64,000 nt of DNA from Bacillus sp. N13C7 (GCF_026790065.1 NZ_JALAMO010000016.1:1-64000); one strand, 5' to 3'; shown: positions 34,789-44,733, counted from the stretch's first letter. Program-made: numbers and translations. Notes: generated by a model from the letters alone, not told the origin.

Positions 34789-35745
34789 CTAAAACAGTCC
34801 TTCCTGATCAAACTTTTTCGCAATGTAATTGGCGCCGAAAATCAAGATAATCCCGACAACCGATTTAAACAAACCGACCGCTGTACTGTAGCTATACGCG
34901 CCTTGGGTAATCCCCATCATGTACACGTACGTGTCAAAAATGTCAGCCACGCTGCGGTTGAGCGAGTTCGTCATCAAATACACCTGTTCAAAACCGAGGT
35001 TCAAAAAGCTGCCGATTCTTAAAATCAACAAAACGATAATGGTGCTTCTGATGGCCGGCAGCGTAATGTGCCACATCCGCCTGAACCGGCCCGCACCGTC
35101 CATAATGGCGGCTTCATACTGCTCCTGGTCAACCGTCGCCAGCGCGGCCAGAAATAAAATCGTTCCCCAGCCTGTCTCCTTCCAGATGCTTTGCATCACG
35201 ATCATCGGCCGGAACCAGTCCGCATCCGATAAGAAGGAAATCTGCTCACCTGTCAAACTCATGACCATTTTGTTGATTACACCTGTATCAACAGTAAAGA
35301 AAACAAAGGTGATGCTGACCACGATTGTCCATGACACAAAATGGGGCACGTAAATAAAGGTTTGGATGCATCTTTTATACACGGCCTTTCTCAGTTCATT
35401 CAAAAGCAAGGCCAAAATAAGAGGCGCAGGAAAGGCAAACAAAAGATCAAGGCTCGCCAGCATGAGCGTGTTGCGCAGCAGCCTAAAAAAATCCGGATTC
35501 ATAAAAAAGTCTCTGAAATAATCAAACCCGACCCATTCGCTTTTCCAGAAGCCGAGGTATGGCGAGTAGTCTTTAAATGCGATGAGTACGCCCCACATCG
35601 GCAAGTATTTGAAAATCAAAAAATAAAGCAGCCCGGGAATAAGAAGGAGATAAAGCCATTTGTCCCGTTTGAGCGCAGCCATCCAGCTGATGCCTCTACC
35701 AGCAGTGAGACCAGGTGAATCTCCCTTCTTCGGCACTGTTTCCAT
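34789..35745 (-). CDS. lplB: Carbohydrate ABC importer permease LplB
   Basis: A 318-residue MalF-type permease. A polar N terminus of about 30 residues precedes six hydrophobic segments. The ATPase-contact loop is EAAIMDGAGRFRRMWHITLPAI. It forms the transport pore with LplC. The gene follows lplA across a 54-base gap that contains a GC-rich stem-loop, and precedes lplC by 12 bases. ATG at 35745 follows AAAGGAG. Confidence 0.92.
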   Translation of the reverse strand: METVPKKGDSPGLTAGRGISWMAALKRDKWLYLLLIPGLLYFLIFKYLPMWGVLIAFKDYSPYLGFWKSEWVGFDYFRDFFMNPDFFRLLRNTLMLASLDLLFAFPAPLILALLLNELRKAVYKRCIQTFIYVPHFVSWTIVVSITFVFFTVDTGVINKMVMSLTGEQISFLSDADWFRPMIVMQSIWKETGWGTILFLAALATVDQEQYEAAIMDGAGRFRRMWHITLPAIRSTIIVLLILRIGSFLNLGFEQVYLMTNSLNRSVADIFDTYVYMMGITQGAYSYSTAVGLFKSVVGIILIFGANYIAKKFDQEGLF

Positions 35746-35771
35746 AACTGTTCTCCTTTCGGAATACCGGG

Positions 35772-35793
35772 GCGCCCGCCGAACGGCAGGCGC
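35772..35793 (-). other. Intercistronic stem-loop between lplA and lplB
   Basis: GC-rich hairpin GCGCCTGCC / GGCGGGCGC with a GTTC loop and no T run. Such structures behind binding-protein genes often protect the upstream message and raise LplA over LplBC; that role is inferred. Confidence 0.6.
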
Positions 35794-35799
35794 ATCGGT

Positions 35800-37308
35800 T
35801 TATTTTGTCGATTGATACAATTTGTTCAAGTCCCTCATCAGTTCATTACCGCCGCTTTTTTTCCAAAGCTCCACCGCATCCTCGAACCCTTGTTCATCAA
35901 TTTCTCCTATGATAAATTGCGTCCTCGCGTCGAGAATGATGTTGTCAAGCTGGGCTCCTTTTTGGGTATAGACATCTGATACAAGCGACTCGGCCGGGTT
36001 AAAAACAGCGATCTTTTCTCCTTCTGTTATGATGTCCTTGCGATGCTGAAAGAGCTTTGTTTTCTGGTCTTCGATGTAATATTCGCTTTTTGGAATCGAC
36101 ATGCTGAACTGGGCCAGACCTTCATGCTCATACAGGAGAGATTTGTTGTTTTTTTCAAGCGAGGTGAATTTACCGTCCTTGAGCTCGTAATTGCGGCCCT
36201 CTACCCCGTTGTTCGTGAGAATCTGCGCTTCCTTATCATTCATTTTATCGAGGAAGGACAGCACCTTTTTCAGCTCTTTTTCGGTTTTGACGCTTGATTT
36301 TGGGATCGCGATCATGCCTGAATAACCGGATGTCGGGAAAGTGCGCTTGCCTTTTGGCCCTTCTACTGTGCCGACGATATCAATGATATCCTTGTTCGAC
36401 TCATCCGCTTCTTCCATTGCGCTTTGGATTTGAGACGCTCTGGAGCCTGTATCAACGATGACACCTGCTTTTCCTTTCACAACCGGATCATTCCACTTCG
36501 CTGAATCCATGACCGCAAAGTCCTTATTGATCAAGCCTTCATCATACAGCTTTTTAAAAAACTTGAGCGCATCCATGTATTCCTTCGTTGTAAAATCAGG
36601 AATCAGCTTTCCGTTTTCAACGCCGTAGCGGTTCGGAGCGCCGAACCAGATTTGCAGAACATCCCATGGGCTTCCGTTTCCAAGTCCCATCCATTTCGGC
36701 ACGACCATGCCGTACGTATCATCCTTGCCGTTTCCGTCAGGATCTTTTTCCTTAAAGGCTTTGAGCACTTCATAGAAATCATCAAGCGTTTCCGGCATAT
36801 CCAGTCCGACGTTTTTCAGCCAGTCGGTTCTGATGATCATACACGCCCTGATCAGATCTCTCGTTCTGTAGATGCCGTACACCTCGCCGTTTACCGAGCT
36901 GTTCTTCAAAATCTTTTCATCTGCCTGGCTTATATTCTTGTAATCTTTCAAATAAGGAGACAGCTCCCAAAACGCCCCCGCTTTGACAGACTTGATAAAA
37001 CCGGCTGACTTATCCTTAATCACAATCGCATGAGGCATCTCTCCGGAAGCCATGACGATGTTGAATTTATCGTTATAGGATGAATCCGGCACCCATGTGA
37101 CCTTAATCTCTTTGCCTGTGTATTTTTCGAGCGCTTTTAATGAAGGGCTCTTATCACTCGGGCTTTCCGGCGATAAAAGCGGCGCCATAATTTTGATCGT
37201 GTCTTTCGAATCGCTTGCTGAATTGGATGTTTCCGAATGGCTGCATCCGGCGATCATCATGGCAGCAAGCGGCAAGGCCATCCATTTTTTTCGCATTCTT
37301 ATTTTCAT
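35800..37308 (-). CDS. lplA: Sugar-binding lipoprotein LplA of an ABC importer
   Basis: A 502-residue extracellular solute-binding protein. A lipoprotein signal peptide runs to the lipobox MIAGC (Cys22), after a basic MKIRMRKK. The mature part has the features of cluster-1 oligosaccharide binders (LSPYLKDYKNISQADEK, GKAGVIVDTGSRAS). It delivers pectin-derived oligosaccharides to LplBC. First gene of lplABCD. Its promoter carries an activator-type motif and a cre site. The ATG at 37308 follows a GGGGGAC site. Confidence 0.93.
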   Translation of the reverse strand: MKIRMRKKWMALPLAAMMIAGCSHSETSNSASDSKDTIKIMAPLLSPESPSDKSPSLKALEKYTGKEIKVTWVPDSSYNDKFNIVMASGEMPHAIVIKDKSAGFIKSVKAGAFWELSPYLKDYKNISQADEKILKNSSVNGEVYGIYRTRDLIRACMIIRTDWLKNVGLDMPETLDDFYEVLKAFKEKDPDGNGKDDTYGMVVPKWMGLGNGSPWDVLQIWFGAPNRYGVENGKLIPDFTTKEYMDALKFFKKLYDEGLINKDFAVMDSAKWNDPVVKGKAGVIVDTGSRASQIQSAMEEADESNKDIIDIVGTVEGPKGKRTFPTSGYSGMIAIPKSSVKTEKELKKVLSFLDKMNDKEAQILTNNGVEGRNYELKDGKFTSLEKNNKSLLYEHEGLAQFSMSIPKSEYYIEDQKTKLFQHRKDIITEGEKIAVFNPAESLVSDVYTQKGAQLDNIILDARTQFIIGEIDEQGFEDAVELWKKSGGNELMRDLNKLYQSTK

Positions 37309-37358
37309 GTTGCGTAAGTCCCCCTTTTTTCAATTTGCATTTCCCCTTTGCCCCTCTC

Positions 37359-37403
37359 AATATAAAGCGCTTACATAAATGCTTGCAATCTTCATTTTTT
37401 GCA
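37359..37403 (-). promoter_or_regulatory. lplA promoter with A-rich activator motif and cre
   Basis: Minus strand: motif TGCAAAAAATGAA (37391-37403), then -35 TTGCAA (37383-37388), an 18-base spacer and -10 TATATT (37359-37364). A cre-like site, ATGTAAGCGCTTTATA (37361-37376), covers the spacer and -10. The first base of the motif is 15 bases ahead of the -35, exactly as at yesW. Confidence 0.7.
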
Positions 37404-37429
37404 TCATTTCTCCTATGAAATTCAGGCTG

Positions 37430-40003
37430 TTATCCTTTTTTGCCAGATGTATCTTTTTTTGCAGGAAGGGAATCTCCGATCAATTCCAGCGCCGCTATGA
37501 CATTTAAACACCATTGAGAGACAGTGTTCGTTGTCACCCACGGGAGCTCCTCCAGCTGTGTCCATGTCTCGATGCGCTCCGGTTTGATCGGAAGCGGCGT
37601 ATGGCTAAGCTTATCATCAAGCAAAAGGTTCCACGCTTTGGCGGCGAGATGAGGATCTTGTTTTTTTCTCGCGGCGTAGGCTGTCATACCGGCGGCGAAC
37701 ATTGGCCAGTGAAAATGCCCGTCATGAAGAGCGCCTCCGCTTTTTTTCCGTTTTTCCTCATCACTGAGTGTGTAAAATTCGCCGAATTCACTCAGCATAT
37801 CCTCCCATTCCCGGTCATCAAGAAGCTCAGCCAGCTCCATCCACACTTGCGGCGCACCAAAGGCAATGATCATGTGATATCCGCCCGCGGTGCCGTCTCC
37901 CTTGTGATGAAGCATCGAAGTCTCCGGGTCATATTCAAATGTCGGCCCGGATAATAAGCGGAGCGGCAGCTGCTTCAGACAATTGATGCCTGTTTGGATT
38001 TTGTTAAGATATTCGGGGTTTTCGGTCCGCTCCCATTCCGCCAGCCAGTTGGAACAAAACGCAGCCCAGTCCGGTCCGGTTCTGGCGTGAGTCGGGTGTT
38101 TGCCTTTCTCGTAAAAAGCGCGCATCGGATTGGTTTTGACGAGGGCATAATCGGCATCCTTCACTTCTGTCAAAAGATCGCCCGTCCGCTCATCTCCCGT
38201 CAGATAATAATAGAATTTATAAAGCCCGGCCATGCTGATTCTCGCTTCCTTGCAGCCGCACCCCCAGTGCACCACGTTATGCCGTGAGCCAAGCCCGGCA
38301 TATTCACCGAGGTGAAAGCTGTCCGTTTCGCTCGTATGGCGGGTCATGGCTTCTGCCATGCGAAAGATATCCTCTCTGCCTGAGCGGAAAAACGCCTGCC
38401 ACAGCCATAGGGTCGGAACGAGCTCATTGTTTTGCCATGCGTATCCGCCGAGATCATACCGCCACATATGCCGAATCGGATCATACGTATGCATGACATC
38501 GCCATAATCCCAAAACCCGTACCATCTGCGCTGCTCTACTTCCTTTTTATAAAATAGAAAGGCGGCGGCGAGCTGCTCCTCCAGCTCTTTTTTGAGCGGA
38601 TCGGATGTGTCAATGACACTCCAAACCCCCAGCGCCTTTGACTCGTAATAGACGTCCGGCTCGCATACAAGCAGCGGCGGCGCCTGCCATTTGTCAGCGA
38701 GCGCATTGAGGACCTCTTCAGACGGCATGTATGAAAAGCATGCCAAGCTGATTTCATTTGTATTGGCAATACCGGTCGGATCAGAACCCATTTCATCAAA
38801 TCCCTCATACGCGCTGGCTACATGAGTGTTTCCTGTATAATGCCGCAAATCCATCGCTTCTCCGTCCGGGGGCCAAAGCCAGACGGTCATTTTGGGATGG
38901 GTGCCGGCAAGACCTGTGATTTCAAGTGCAGACGGATATTTCTCAAAAAAATACCGCAGGCCGAGTGCTAGGCCGCCATTTTCGCCTCCCGCATAGCAGA
39001 GCCCCTTCGCCCGGCTGCCATGCAGCATGCTGATCCATGCATAATCTTTTCCTGTCCGTTTTGACAGGCTGTAATGATCGCTGGAATCCTGGACAAGCTT
39101 TACATCGTTCCAAACCGCATTCTGTGTGCCATGAGCAAACCATTCATTATGCTCTTCACTTGGGGACAGCGTGTCGCCATTGATTTGGTCTTGATAAAGC
39201 GGATACCGTTCATTGAATTTACGTGTGCCAAACAGCTGGGCCGGTTCTTTGTACATCCCTTTCTCTCCCGCAAAACGAAAATGCCGGTTGTACGGCTCTC
39301 CTTCCACAAAAAGGTCAAATTCAATGCCGAGCCCCTTAATGAATTCTAGTTTTCCGTTCCTGTCAATCAGCTGCGTGTGTACAAGACCGACCTCAGGCAG
39401 CCCGGCATAAAACGTCAATCGGATGACAAACGGCAGCCATTCTTCATTCGTTTTTTGGAGCATGTGCACGCCCTCTATTTTGACCACCGCTTTGACAGGT
39501 CCGCTCTTCTCAATCACTGCTCGTTTGATGAGGCTGACAGACGCTTCATGGAAAAGAACCGTTTCGGCCGCCGTCTCTTTTCTCGTTTCTCTTATGGCAA
39601 TGAGCCTCCCGCCTGCGGCGATCGGCTTTCCGTTGACCTGCAATGATTGAATGAGATCAGAGCCTGTTTTATGGATGCTACAGATGATCGCTCCTGTATC
39701 CACTTGGATGTCATGCTCTGACTCATTGATGCTGAGCGTTTCGGCTGGCTGCGTGGCTTCTCCTTTTTGCACTGTAAAGGTTTGATGTTCCTGTCCCGTG
39801 AATACCGCTGCATGCTTCGTCCACTTGACGCTCCCGTCCGGCCAATAGGCCGACGGTTCGCTTTGCACATATCGGCTTTCCGCCTTTTCATTTACAAGCG
39901 CCAGAGGGTCTCCTTTTCTCAATTCTCCTCTTTTCCATGGCACGCCCCACGTTACACCGCTTGTCACCTTCGGCTGTTCTGATAACCATTTGGTCTTTTT
40001 CAT
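37430..40003 (-). CDS. yetA: YetA, PcRGLX/PL26-like exo-rhamnogalacturonan lyase candidate
   Basis: An 857-residue cytosolic protein without signal peptide. The N-terminal half is beta-rich (VTWGVPWKRGELRKGD near the start, typical of the RIFT-barrel region of PcRGLX-like proteins). The second half is an alpha/alpha toroid rich in Trp and His (GFWDYGDVMHTYD, WGCGCKEARISMAGLYKFYYYL). The family includes the fungal exo-rhamnogalacturonan lyase of PL26; activity of YetA is inferred. ATG at 40003 follows GAAGGAGAGG; an upstream in-frame stretch of 20 codons overlaps the end of yesZ without its own site. Confidence 0.9.
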   Translation of the reverse strand: MKKTKWLSEQPKVTSGVTWGVPWKRGELRKGDPLALVNEKAESRYVQSEPSAYWPDGSVKWTKHAAVFTGQEHQTFTVQKGEATQPAETLSINESEHDIQVDTGAIICSIHKTGSDLIQSLQVNGKPIAAGGRLIAIRETRKETAAETVLFHEASVSLIKRAVIEKSGPVKAVVKIEGVHMLQKTNEEWLPFVIRLTFYAGLPEVGLVHTQLIDRNGKLEFIKGLGIEFDLFVEGEPYNRHFRFAGEKGMYKEPAQLFGTRKFNERYPLYQDQINGDTLSPSEEHNEWFAHGTQNAVWNDVKLVQDSSDHYSLSKRTGKDYAWISMLHGSRAKGLCYAGGENGGLALGLRYFFEKYPSALEITGLAGTHPKMTVWLWPPDGEAMDLRHYTGNTHVASAYEGFDEMGSDPTGIANTNEISLACFSYMPSEEVLNALADKWQAPPLLVCEPDVYYESKALGVWSVIDTSDPLKKELEEQLAAAFLFYKKEVEQRRWYGFWDYGDVMHTYDPIRHMWRYDLGGYAWQNNELVPTLWLWQAFFRSGREDIFRMAEAMTRHTSETDSFHLGEYAGLGSRHNVVHWGCGCKEARISMAGLYKFYYYLTGDERTGDLLTEVKDADYALVKTNPMRAFYEKGKHPTHARTGPDWAAFCSNWLAEWERTENPEYLNKIQTGINCLKQLPLRLLSGPTFEYDPETSMLHHKGDGTAGGYHMIIAFGAPQVWMELAELLDDREWEDMLSEFGEFYTLSDEEKRKKSGGALHDGHFHWPMFAAGMTAYAARKKQDPHLAAKAWNLLLDDKLSHTPLPIKPERIETWTQLEELPWVTTNTVSQWCLNVIAALELIGDSLPAKKDTSGKKG

Positions 40004-40046
40004 CGGTCCTCTCCTTCCATAGAAAAAAGCTGATTCGATGCAAGAA

Positions 40047-42041
40047 TCAGCTGTGATGTTCAAACTGAATCACACGGTATTCGTGCGGTCCGACTGCCAG
40101 TCTCCCCGCTTTGGTCAAACGGTTCGTCAACAAATCCGTTCCCGCTTCCGGCAATGTCACGCTCCCGCCTTTTCCATCCATATTCACAACGATCCACACA
40201 AGGCCGTTTTCGCCTATACGCGGGGCAACGATCGTGCCGGGTGTCACATCCGATCGGACAGAAATGGCTGCTTCAGCCGCGTAATGCCTGACGAGCGCTT
40301 CCAGCATTACATCCCCTTCTTTCCCGGATGGAAGCGAGCCGAGCATGACGATTTTCCCTTTGCCGTGCTTCTGTTCTGCCAGAAAAGCATGGCCTGCTCC
40401 CGGTCCTGATTCAACCGTGCCGAGGGTGTTTCCGTTCTTTGTATCAAACACCGCGCTCCACAGCCCGAGCGGCGCCGTGATGCCAAACGCTTTTCCTGTA
40501 TTCACGTCCTCGTTCATTGGAAAGGTAAACAACGTTTTGATCCCGGCTGTTTTCTCAAGTTCTCCAAGCCCGCAATCGGTATGAATGGTATGTTCGCTTG
40601 TGCGTCCTCCTGTCAGCGGACCGGCGATCCAGATGCCGCCCGCTTCAGCGAATGCCGAAGCTTTTGTGATAAAATCCGAAGACAGATACGGCACAAATGG
40701 CGTAAACAGCAAGCGGTAGCCGTCCAGCGGAGCACCTTCCGGAATAAGGTCACGGTGAATCCCCGTGTTGAGAATGCGTTCATAAAAATGGGTCACAAGC
40801 GTACGGTGATGGAGTCCCCGGTGAGGCTCAGTTTTAATAAATGCTTTTGCTCTGTCAGAGTAAGTCAGCGCCGCCTCAGCTTGAACGGGTTCAGTCGATA
40901 GAATAACAGGCTCGATTTCCTTTCTGGCCCGCTCAACCGCCAGCACATTTTGGTAGCCAATGGTGGGTTCGCCCCAGGCACTGAGAACCGAGCCGTGGGA
41001 AATCTCGCTGCCCGAACGCTGCTGGCGCCACAGCCAATAGCAAAAGCCCTCGCTTCCTAAGGCGTAAGAAGATACGGCCTCGGCCTGTAAATACCCGTCG
41101 GCATGCGGAAAAGCGGAGCTTTCGAGCGAGGCAGCATATGACGGACTCGTTTCCAAAATCCAAAACGGGCGTCCTTGTTTTACATTTCTCCATAAATCAC
41201 AGTTCAATAAAAAGGCAGAGGTATTTTCCTGTGATGCGTAGGTATCAAAGGAGGCAAAATCGAGATTCCGAAACATCCGCTCATTGTTCACGCTGAACAT
41301 GACAGATCCGTTATGCGTGATCGGCGCATCCGAATAGCAGCGGATGATTTTGGCCTGTTCATCCGCAAATGAAGCGATCATCTCCATTGAAAACAGCTGA
41401 TATATGGTGCTTAGAGAGGCGTGATGCAGAAACGGTGCCGGTCCCGGCTGTGGCACCTGCTCAAATGTCTGGTAGGTTTCACTCCACACATCGGTTCCCC
41501 ATGCCTCGTTTAATCGCTCTATCACACCGTAACGATTTTTGAGCCAGTCGTGCCATAGGCGCAGGCACGTCTCACACATGCATTCAGCCACATGGCATTT
41601 AAACTCATTATCGAGCTGCCAGCCAATCAATCCCGGAAGCTGGCCAAGGTCCTTGGCAATGCTTGTGGTGATGATGGCGGCTTTTTTTCGGAAATACGGG
41701 TTGTTCGTACAAGCATGCTGACGGGAGCCATGCCCCATGACCTCTCTTTTTTCATTGACATGCATGCGTTCCGGCCGGCCGTGCGACAGCCAAATTGGCG
41801 GTGTAGGCGTCGGCGTGCACATGATCGTTTCGATGCCGTTTTCATACAGCCTGGTGATAATCTCTTTGAAAAAACCGACGTCAATTTTTCCTTCCTCCGG
41901 CTCCATGACGGACCAGGCAAATTCACCGATCCGCACCACATTAATGCCAGCTTCGCGCATCATGTCAATGTCCTGCTGAATCGTCTCTTCATCCCATAAT
42001 TCCGGGTAATAGCAAGCGCCGTGATATAGTTTTCTGCTCAC
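40047..42041 (-). CDS. yesZ: GH42 beta-galactosidase YesZ
   Basis: A 664-residue family 42 beta-galactosidase. The acid/base Glu is in GWQLDNEFKCH and the nucleophile in PFWILETSPS. Zinc-binding cysteines are visible in HVAECMCETC. It removes galactose side chains of rhamnogalacturonan fragments in the cytosol. The start is placed at GTG 42041, seven bases after GAAGGGTG; a GTG at 42050 overlapping the yesY stop is possible but sits on the ribosome site. Cotranscribed with yesY and yetA. Confidence 0.93.
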   Translation of the reverse strand: MSRKLYHGACYYPELWDEETIQQDIDMMREAGINVVRIGEFAWSVMEPEEGKIDVGFFKEIITRLYENGIETIMCTPTPTPPIWLSHGRPERMHVNEKREVMGHGSRQHACTNNPYFRKKAAIITTSIAKDLGQLPGLIGWQLDNEFKCHVAECMCETCLRLWHDWLKNRYGVIERLNEAWGTDVWSETYQTFEQVPQPGPAPFLHHASLSTIYQLFSMEMIASFADEQAKIIRCYSDAPITHNGSVMFSVNNERMFRNLDFASFDTYASQENTSAFLLNCDLWRNVKQGRPFWILETSPSYAASLESSAFPHADGYLQAEAVSSYALGSEGFCYWLWRQQRSGSEISHGSVLSAWGEPTIGYQNVLAVERARKEIEPVILSTEPVQAEAALTYSDRAKAFIKTEPHRGLHHRTLVTHFYERILNTGIHRDLIPEGAPLDGYRLLFTPFVPYLSSDFITKASAFAEAGGIWIAGPLTGGRTSEHTIHTDCGLGELEKTAGIKTLFTFPMNEDVNTGKAFGITAPLGLWSAVFDTKNGNTLGTVESGPGAGHAFLAEQKHGKGKIVMLGSLPSGKEGDVMLEALVRHYAAEAAISVRSDVTPGTIVAPRIGENGLVWIVVNMDGKGGSVTLPEAGTDLLTNRLTKAGRLAVGPHEYRVIQFEHHS

Positions 42042-42046
42042 ATTTT

Positions 42047-42700
42047 TCACCCTTCTTTGATGATCGATTCTGTCAGTGGCAGGCCGAGCTCCTTTATGCC
42101 TTTTGCCACAAGTTTCGCCATTTCATTTGCGCCTTTTTTGGTAAAGTGCGTGTAATCGTTAATCCCTTCTGAAATCATAAAATAGGTGTACACTTTTTCC
42201 TCGCCCTTCTCAGAAAAGAAAGCGAGGCTTTTCTCCATTAGATCAATGAGCGGGACATTCTCCTCTTCAGCCGCTTGTTTCATGGCAATGCAATAATCAG
42301 GAAAATCGTTCAAAAACTCGCCGTTTTCGTAATGAAAGCGGGCTACGGGGGTGATGAGAAGCGGATGGGCGCCTTTTTCCCGCGCACCTGCGATATACTG
42401 CTTTAAATAGTGTTTATAGGTTGTATAGGGCTCGGTGTAGCGCTCCGGCTTATTTTTTGACGCATCGTTATGGCCCATCTGCACAAACAGCCAGTCATCC
42501 GGTTCGATCACATCAAGGATTGCCTGAAGCCTGCCCTCTTCCACAAATGTTTTCGAGCTTCTTCCCCCGATCGCCCTGTTGATCACTTGAATATGCTCCG
42601 GCAGATGCGAGCCGAGAAACTGCCCCCATCCCCCTTGATTGGTGCTGTCTCCATATGTTTGAACAGTCGAATCGCCGGCAAGATAAATATGATTTGCCAT
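42047..42700 (-). CDS. yesY: Rhamnogalacturonan acetylesterase YesY (SGNH)
   Basis: A 217-residue SGNH hydrolase. The Ser is in LAGDSTVQTYG, Asn in MGHNDASK, and the Asp-His pair in INDYTHFTKKGA. No signal peptide, so it deacetylates imported oligosaccharides in the cytosol. It is a paralogue of YesT in the same locus. Stop overlaps the extended yesZ frame by a few bases. ATG at 42700 follows GAGGGGGAATG. The 160 bases between yesX and yesY hold no gene or clear promoter. Confidence 0.91.
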   Translation of the reverse strand: MANHIYLAGDSTVQTYGDSTNQGGWGQFLGSHLPEHIQVINRAIGGRSSKTFVEEGRLQAILDVIEPDDWLFVQMGHNDASKNKPERYTEPYTTYKHYLKQYIAGAREKGAHPLLITPVARFHYENGEFLNDFPDYCIAMKQAAEEENVPLIDLMEKSLAFFSEKGEEKVYTYFMISEGINDYTHFTKKGANEMAKLVAKGIKELGLPLTESIIKEG

Positions 42701-42862
42701 TTTTCATTCCCCCTCGTTTTTTTGTTTAGTACGGCTTCAATCCAGGACAGCTCTTCCCTTGATAAAACCGGTGTGTGGAGCGCTTAAACATTGGTTCGTC
42801 CTGCCCGTTGGTTAATCTTCTTGTCGCAGCGTTCAGCCTTTGCTTCGTATCCCTGATTCCAC

Positions 42863-44701
42863 CTATAGAGGCGCCTCCTCTTTGCTGCCCGCTATATACA
42901 GGGCGGGCTTCGGCGGTTTTTTCATCCCTGTTCCAAGATAAAAGCCCGTGTGCGGCGGCTGGTTGTAGGCGGTATTCTGCCAAGCGATGCCGAGCCTGTA
43001 GACCGGATCGTGCATGAGTGTGTAAAAGCGGTGGCGGGTGAGATGTGTCGTTGTATAGATGCGGAGCGCACTGCTGTCTTCCGTTCTCCATATCACTTCT
43101 TCCCGCCAATCTCCAAACAGATTGGCCTGAAGAACCGGGTTTCCTTTCGTGCCGTTGTTGGACAGCACGCCGTACGGCTGAAATATCGTCTTCAGACAGC
43201 GGTTTTCAGCATCCCATTTTTCAATCTTTGGCCTGCCGATCGTTCCGTTCCAGTCATGATCAAGCAGTTCTCTGACCAAATCACCGTCCCACCAGATGGC
43301 GAAATTGGCTGAGGCAGGCGCTTTGTCGCTGATTTTTTCTCCTTTGCTCGTAAAAAGGCCGTATGACATTCCGTCATTGCCCGGCGGATCAATTCCCCAG
43401 ACAAGCGACCCTTTGCAGTTTGGATCGATATGAGCCGCCATGCCTCTGCCGACATCTGTCCCGGCATGGACGCCCCATAATATCTCGCCGGTTCCGGCAT
43501 CTCGCAGTGACAGTCCGTACGGCTTTGTGGCATCCTCATGCACCTGAAACACTTCAAGCCCTTTTCGGGACGGATCCAGATCCCCTACATGCATCGCATC
43601 TCCGTGCCCGAGTCCCGTTGTGTACAGGCCGGTACCGTCATGATCGACCGCCATGGCGCCGTAAATGATTTCATCCTTCCCGTCGCCGTCAACATCCGCC
43701 ACGCTCAAGCTGTGGTTGCCCTGCCCTGCGTACGCTTCATTACCCGGCTGATTGGAATCAAATAGCCAGCGCTTTTTAAGCCTCCCGTTTCTGAAATCGT
43801 ATGCCACGAGCACCGCTCTCGTATAGTAGCCGCGCGCCATCACGAGGCTCGGCCGTTCCCCATCCAAATAAGCGATTCCGGCGAGAAAACGGTCCATGCG
43901 GTTTCCGTAGCGGTCTCCCCAGTCCTCCAGCTTGCCGCGGGGCGGTTCATATTCCACGGTCGTGAGCGCTTCACCTGTTTCTCCTTTAAACACCGTCAAA
44001 TATTCCGGTCCGGACAGAATCCTTCCCTGTTCATTTCTAAAATCGGCATGTTCATCGCCGATGATGTTTCCTTTCCCGTCTGTTGTGCCGTCGGCTGTTT
44101 TCATGGCGATTTCTGCTTTTCCGTCACCGTCCAGGTCATAAACCATAAACTGGGTATAATGCGCGCCCGCTCTGATGTTTCTGCCGAGGTTGATGCGCCA
44201 CAAAAAGGTGCCGTCCAGTTTATAGGCATCTATGAGAACCTCCCCGGTATATCCGTCATGGGCGTTGTCTTTTGAATTGGACGGGTCCCACTTCAGGATG
44301 ATTTCATATTCTCCATCCCCGTCCACATCCCCGACACTGGCATCATTGGCGCTGTAGGTGTACGGCTTTCCATCCGGCGTCACACCGCCTTCCGGTTTGT
44401 TAAGCGGAACCTCTAGGACATTTTCCCGCCAGACGGGAGCTTCTTTGGAAAGCTTTTCTTCCCGTCCTTTATTGACGGCCGCCACCTGATAAACAGAGTC
44501 CGCCGTCCCGTTTTGATCAAGAAAATTGGTGCTGTCCGCGATCGGCTCGCGAGTGATTCGCTTCCCATCCCGATAAAGGTGAAAAGCCGTCGTCTCATGA
44601 TCTGTTCCCAGAAAACGCCAGCTGACAAACACGCCCTGCTCTGTCTTGACCGCAATTAAGCCTCTGGTCAAGTATTCCATCTGCCTCTTTTTTGGTTTCA
44701 T
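42863..44701 (-). CDS. yesX: Rhamnogalacturonan exolyase YesX (PL11, cytosolic)
   Basis: A 612-residue PL11 lyase, about as long as YesW but with no signal peptide (MKPKKRQMEYLTRGL). The eight-bladed propeller shows repeated calcium-binding strings such as DVDGDGEYEIILKWDP, DLDGDGKAEIAMKTADG and DVDGDGKDEIIYGA. It cuts disaccharides from rhamnogalacturonan ends by beta-elimination, acting on imported material. The ATG at 44701 has no ribosome site next to it; GGGGGAAGG lies beyond a 13-base-pair hairpin. Confidence 0.93.
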   Translation of the reverse strand: MKPKKRQMEYLTRGLIAVKTEQGVFVSWRFLGTDHETTAFHLYRDGKRITREPIADSTNFLDQNGTADSVYQVAAVNKGREEKLSKEAPVWRENVLEVPLNKPEGGVTPDGKPYTYSANDASVGDVDGDGEYEIILKWDPSNSKDNAHDGYTGEVLIDAYKLDGTFLWRINLGRNIRAGAHYTQFMVYDLDGDGKAEIAMKTADGTTDGKGNIIGDEHADFRNEQGRILSGPEYLTVFKGETGEALTTVEYEPPRGKLEDWGDRYGNRMDRFLAGIAYLDGERPSLVMARGYYTRAVLVAYDFRNGRLKKRWLFDSNQPGNEAYAGQGNHSLSVADVDGDGKDEIIYGAMAVDHDGTGLYTTGLGHGDAMHVGDLDPSRKGLEVFQVHEDATKPYGLSLRDAGTGEILWGVHAGTDVGRGMAAHIDPNCKGSLVWGIDPPGNDGMSYGLFTSKGEKISDKAPASANFAIWWDGDLVRELLDHDWNGTIGRPKIEKWDAENRCLKTIFQPYGVLSNNGTKGNPVLQANLFGDWREEVIWRTEDSSALRIYTTTHLTRHRFYTLMHDPVYRLGIAWQNTAYNQPPHTGFYLGTGMKKPPKPALYIAGSKEEAPL

Positions 44702-44707
44702 TTGATG

Positions 44708-44733
44708 GGAACGGGCTGCGCGCAGCCCGTTCC
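44708..44733 (-). other. Perfect 26-base palindrome between yesW and yesX
   Basis: Arms GGAACGGGCTGCG and its exact complement, 13 base pairs, with no T run after it. It lies between the GGGGGAAGG ribosome site and the yesX ATG. Folding would bring the two closer together, or else it is a processing or stability element. Confidence 0.75.

Noticed and set aside
39592-39891. Minus-strand frame inside yetA
   Set aside because: Shadow of yetA in another frame; biased composition and no start signal.
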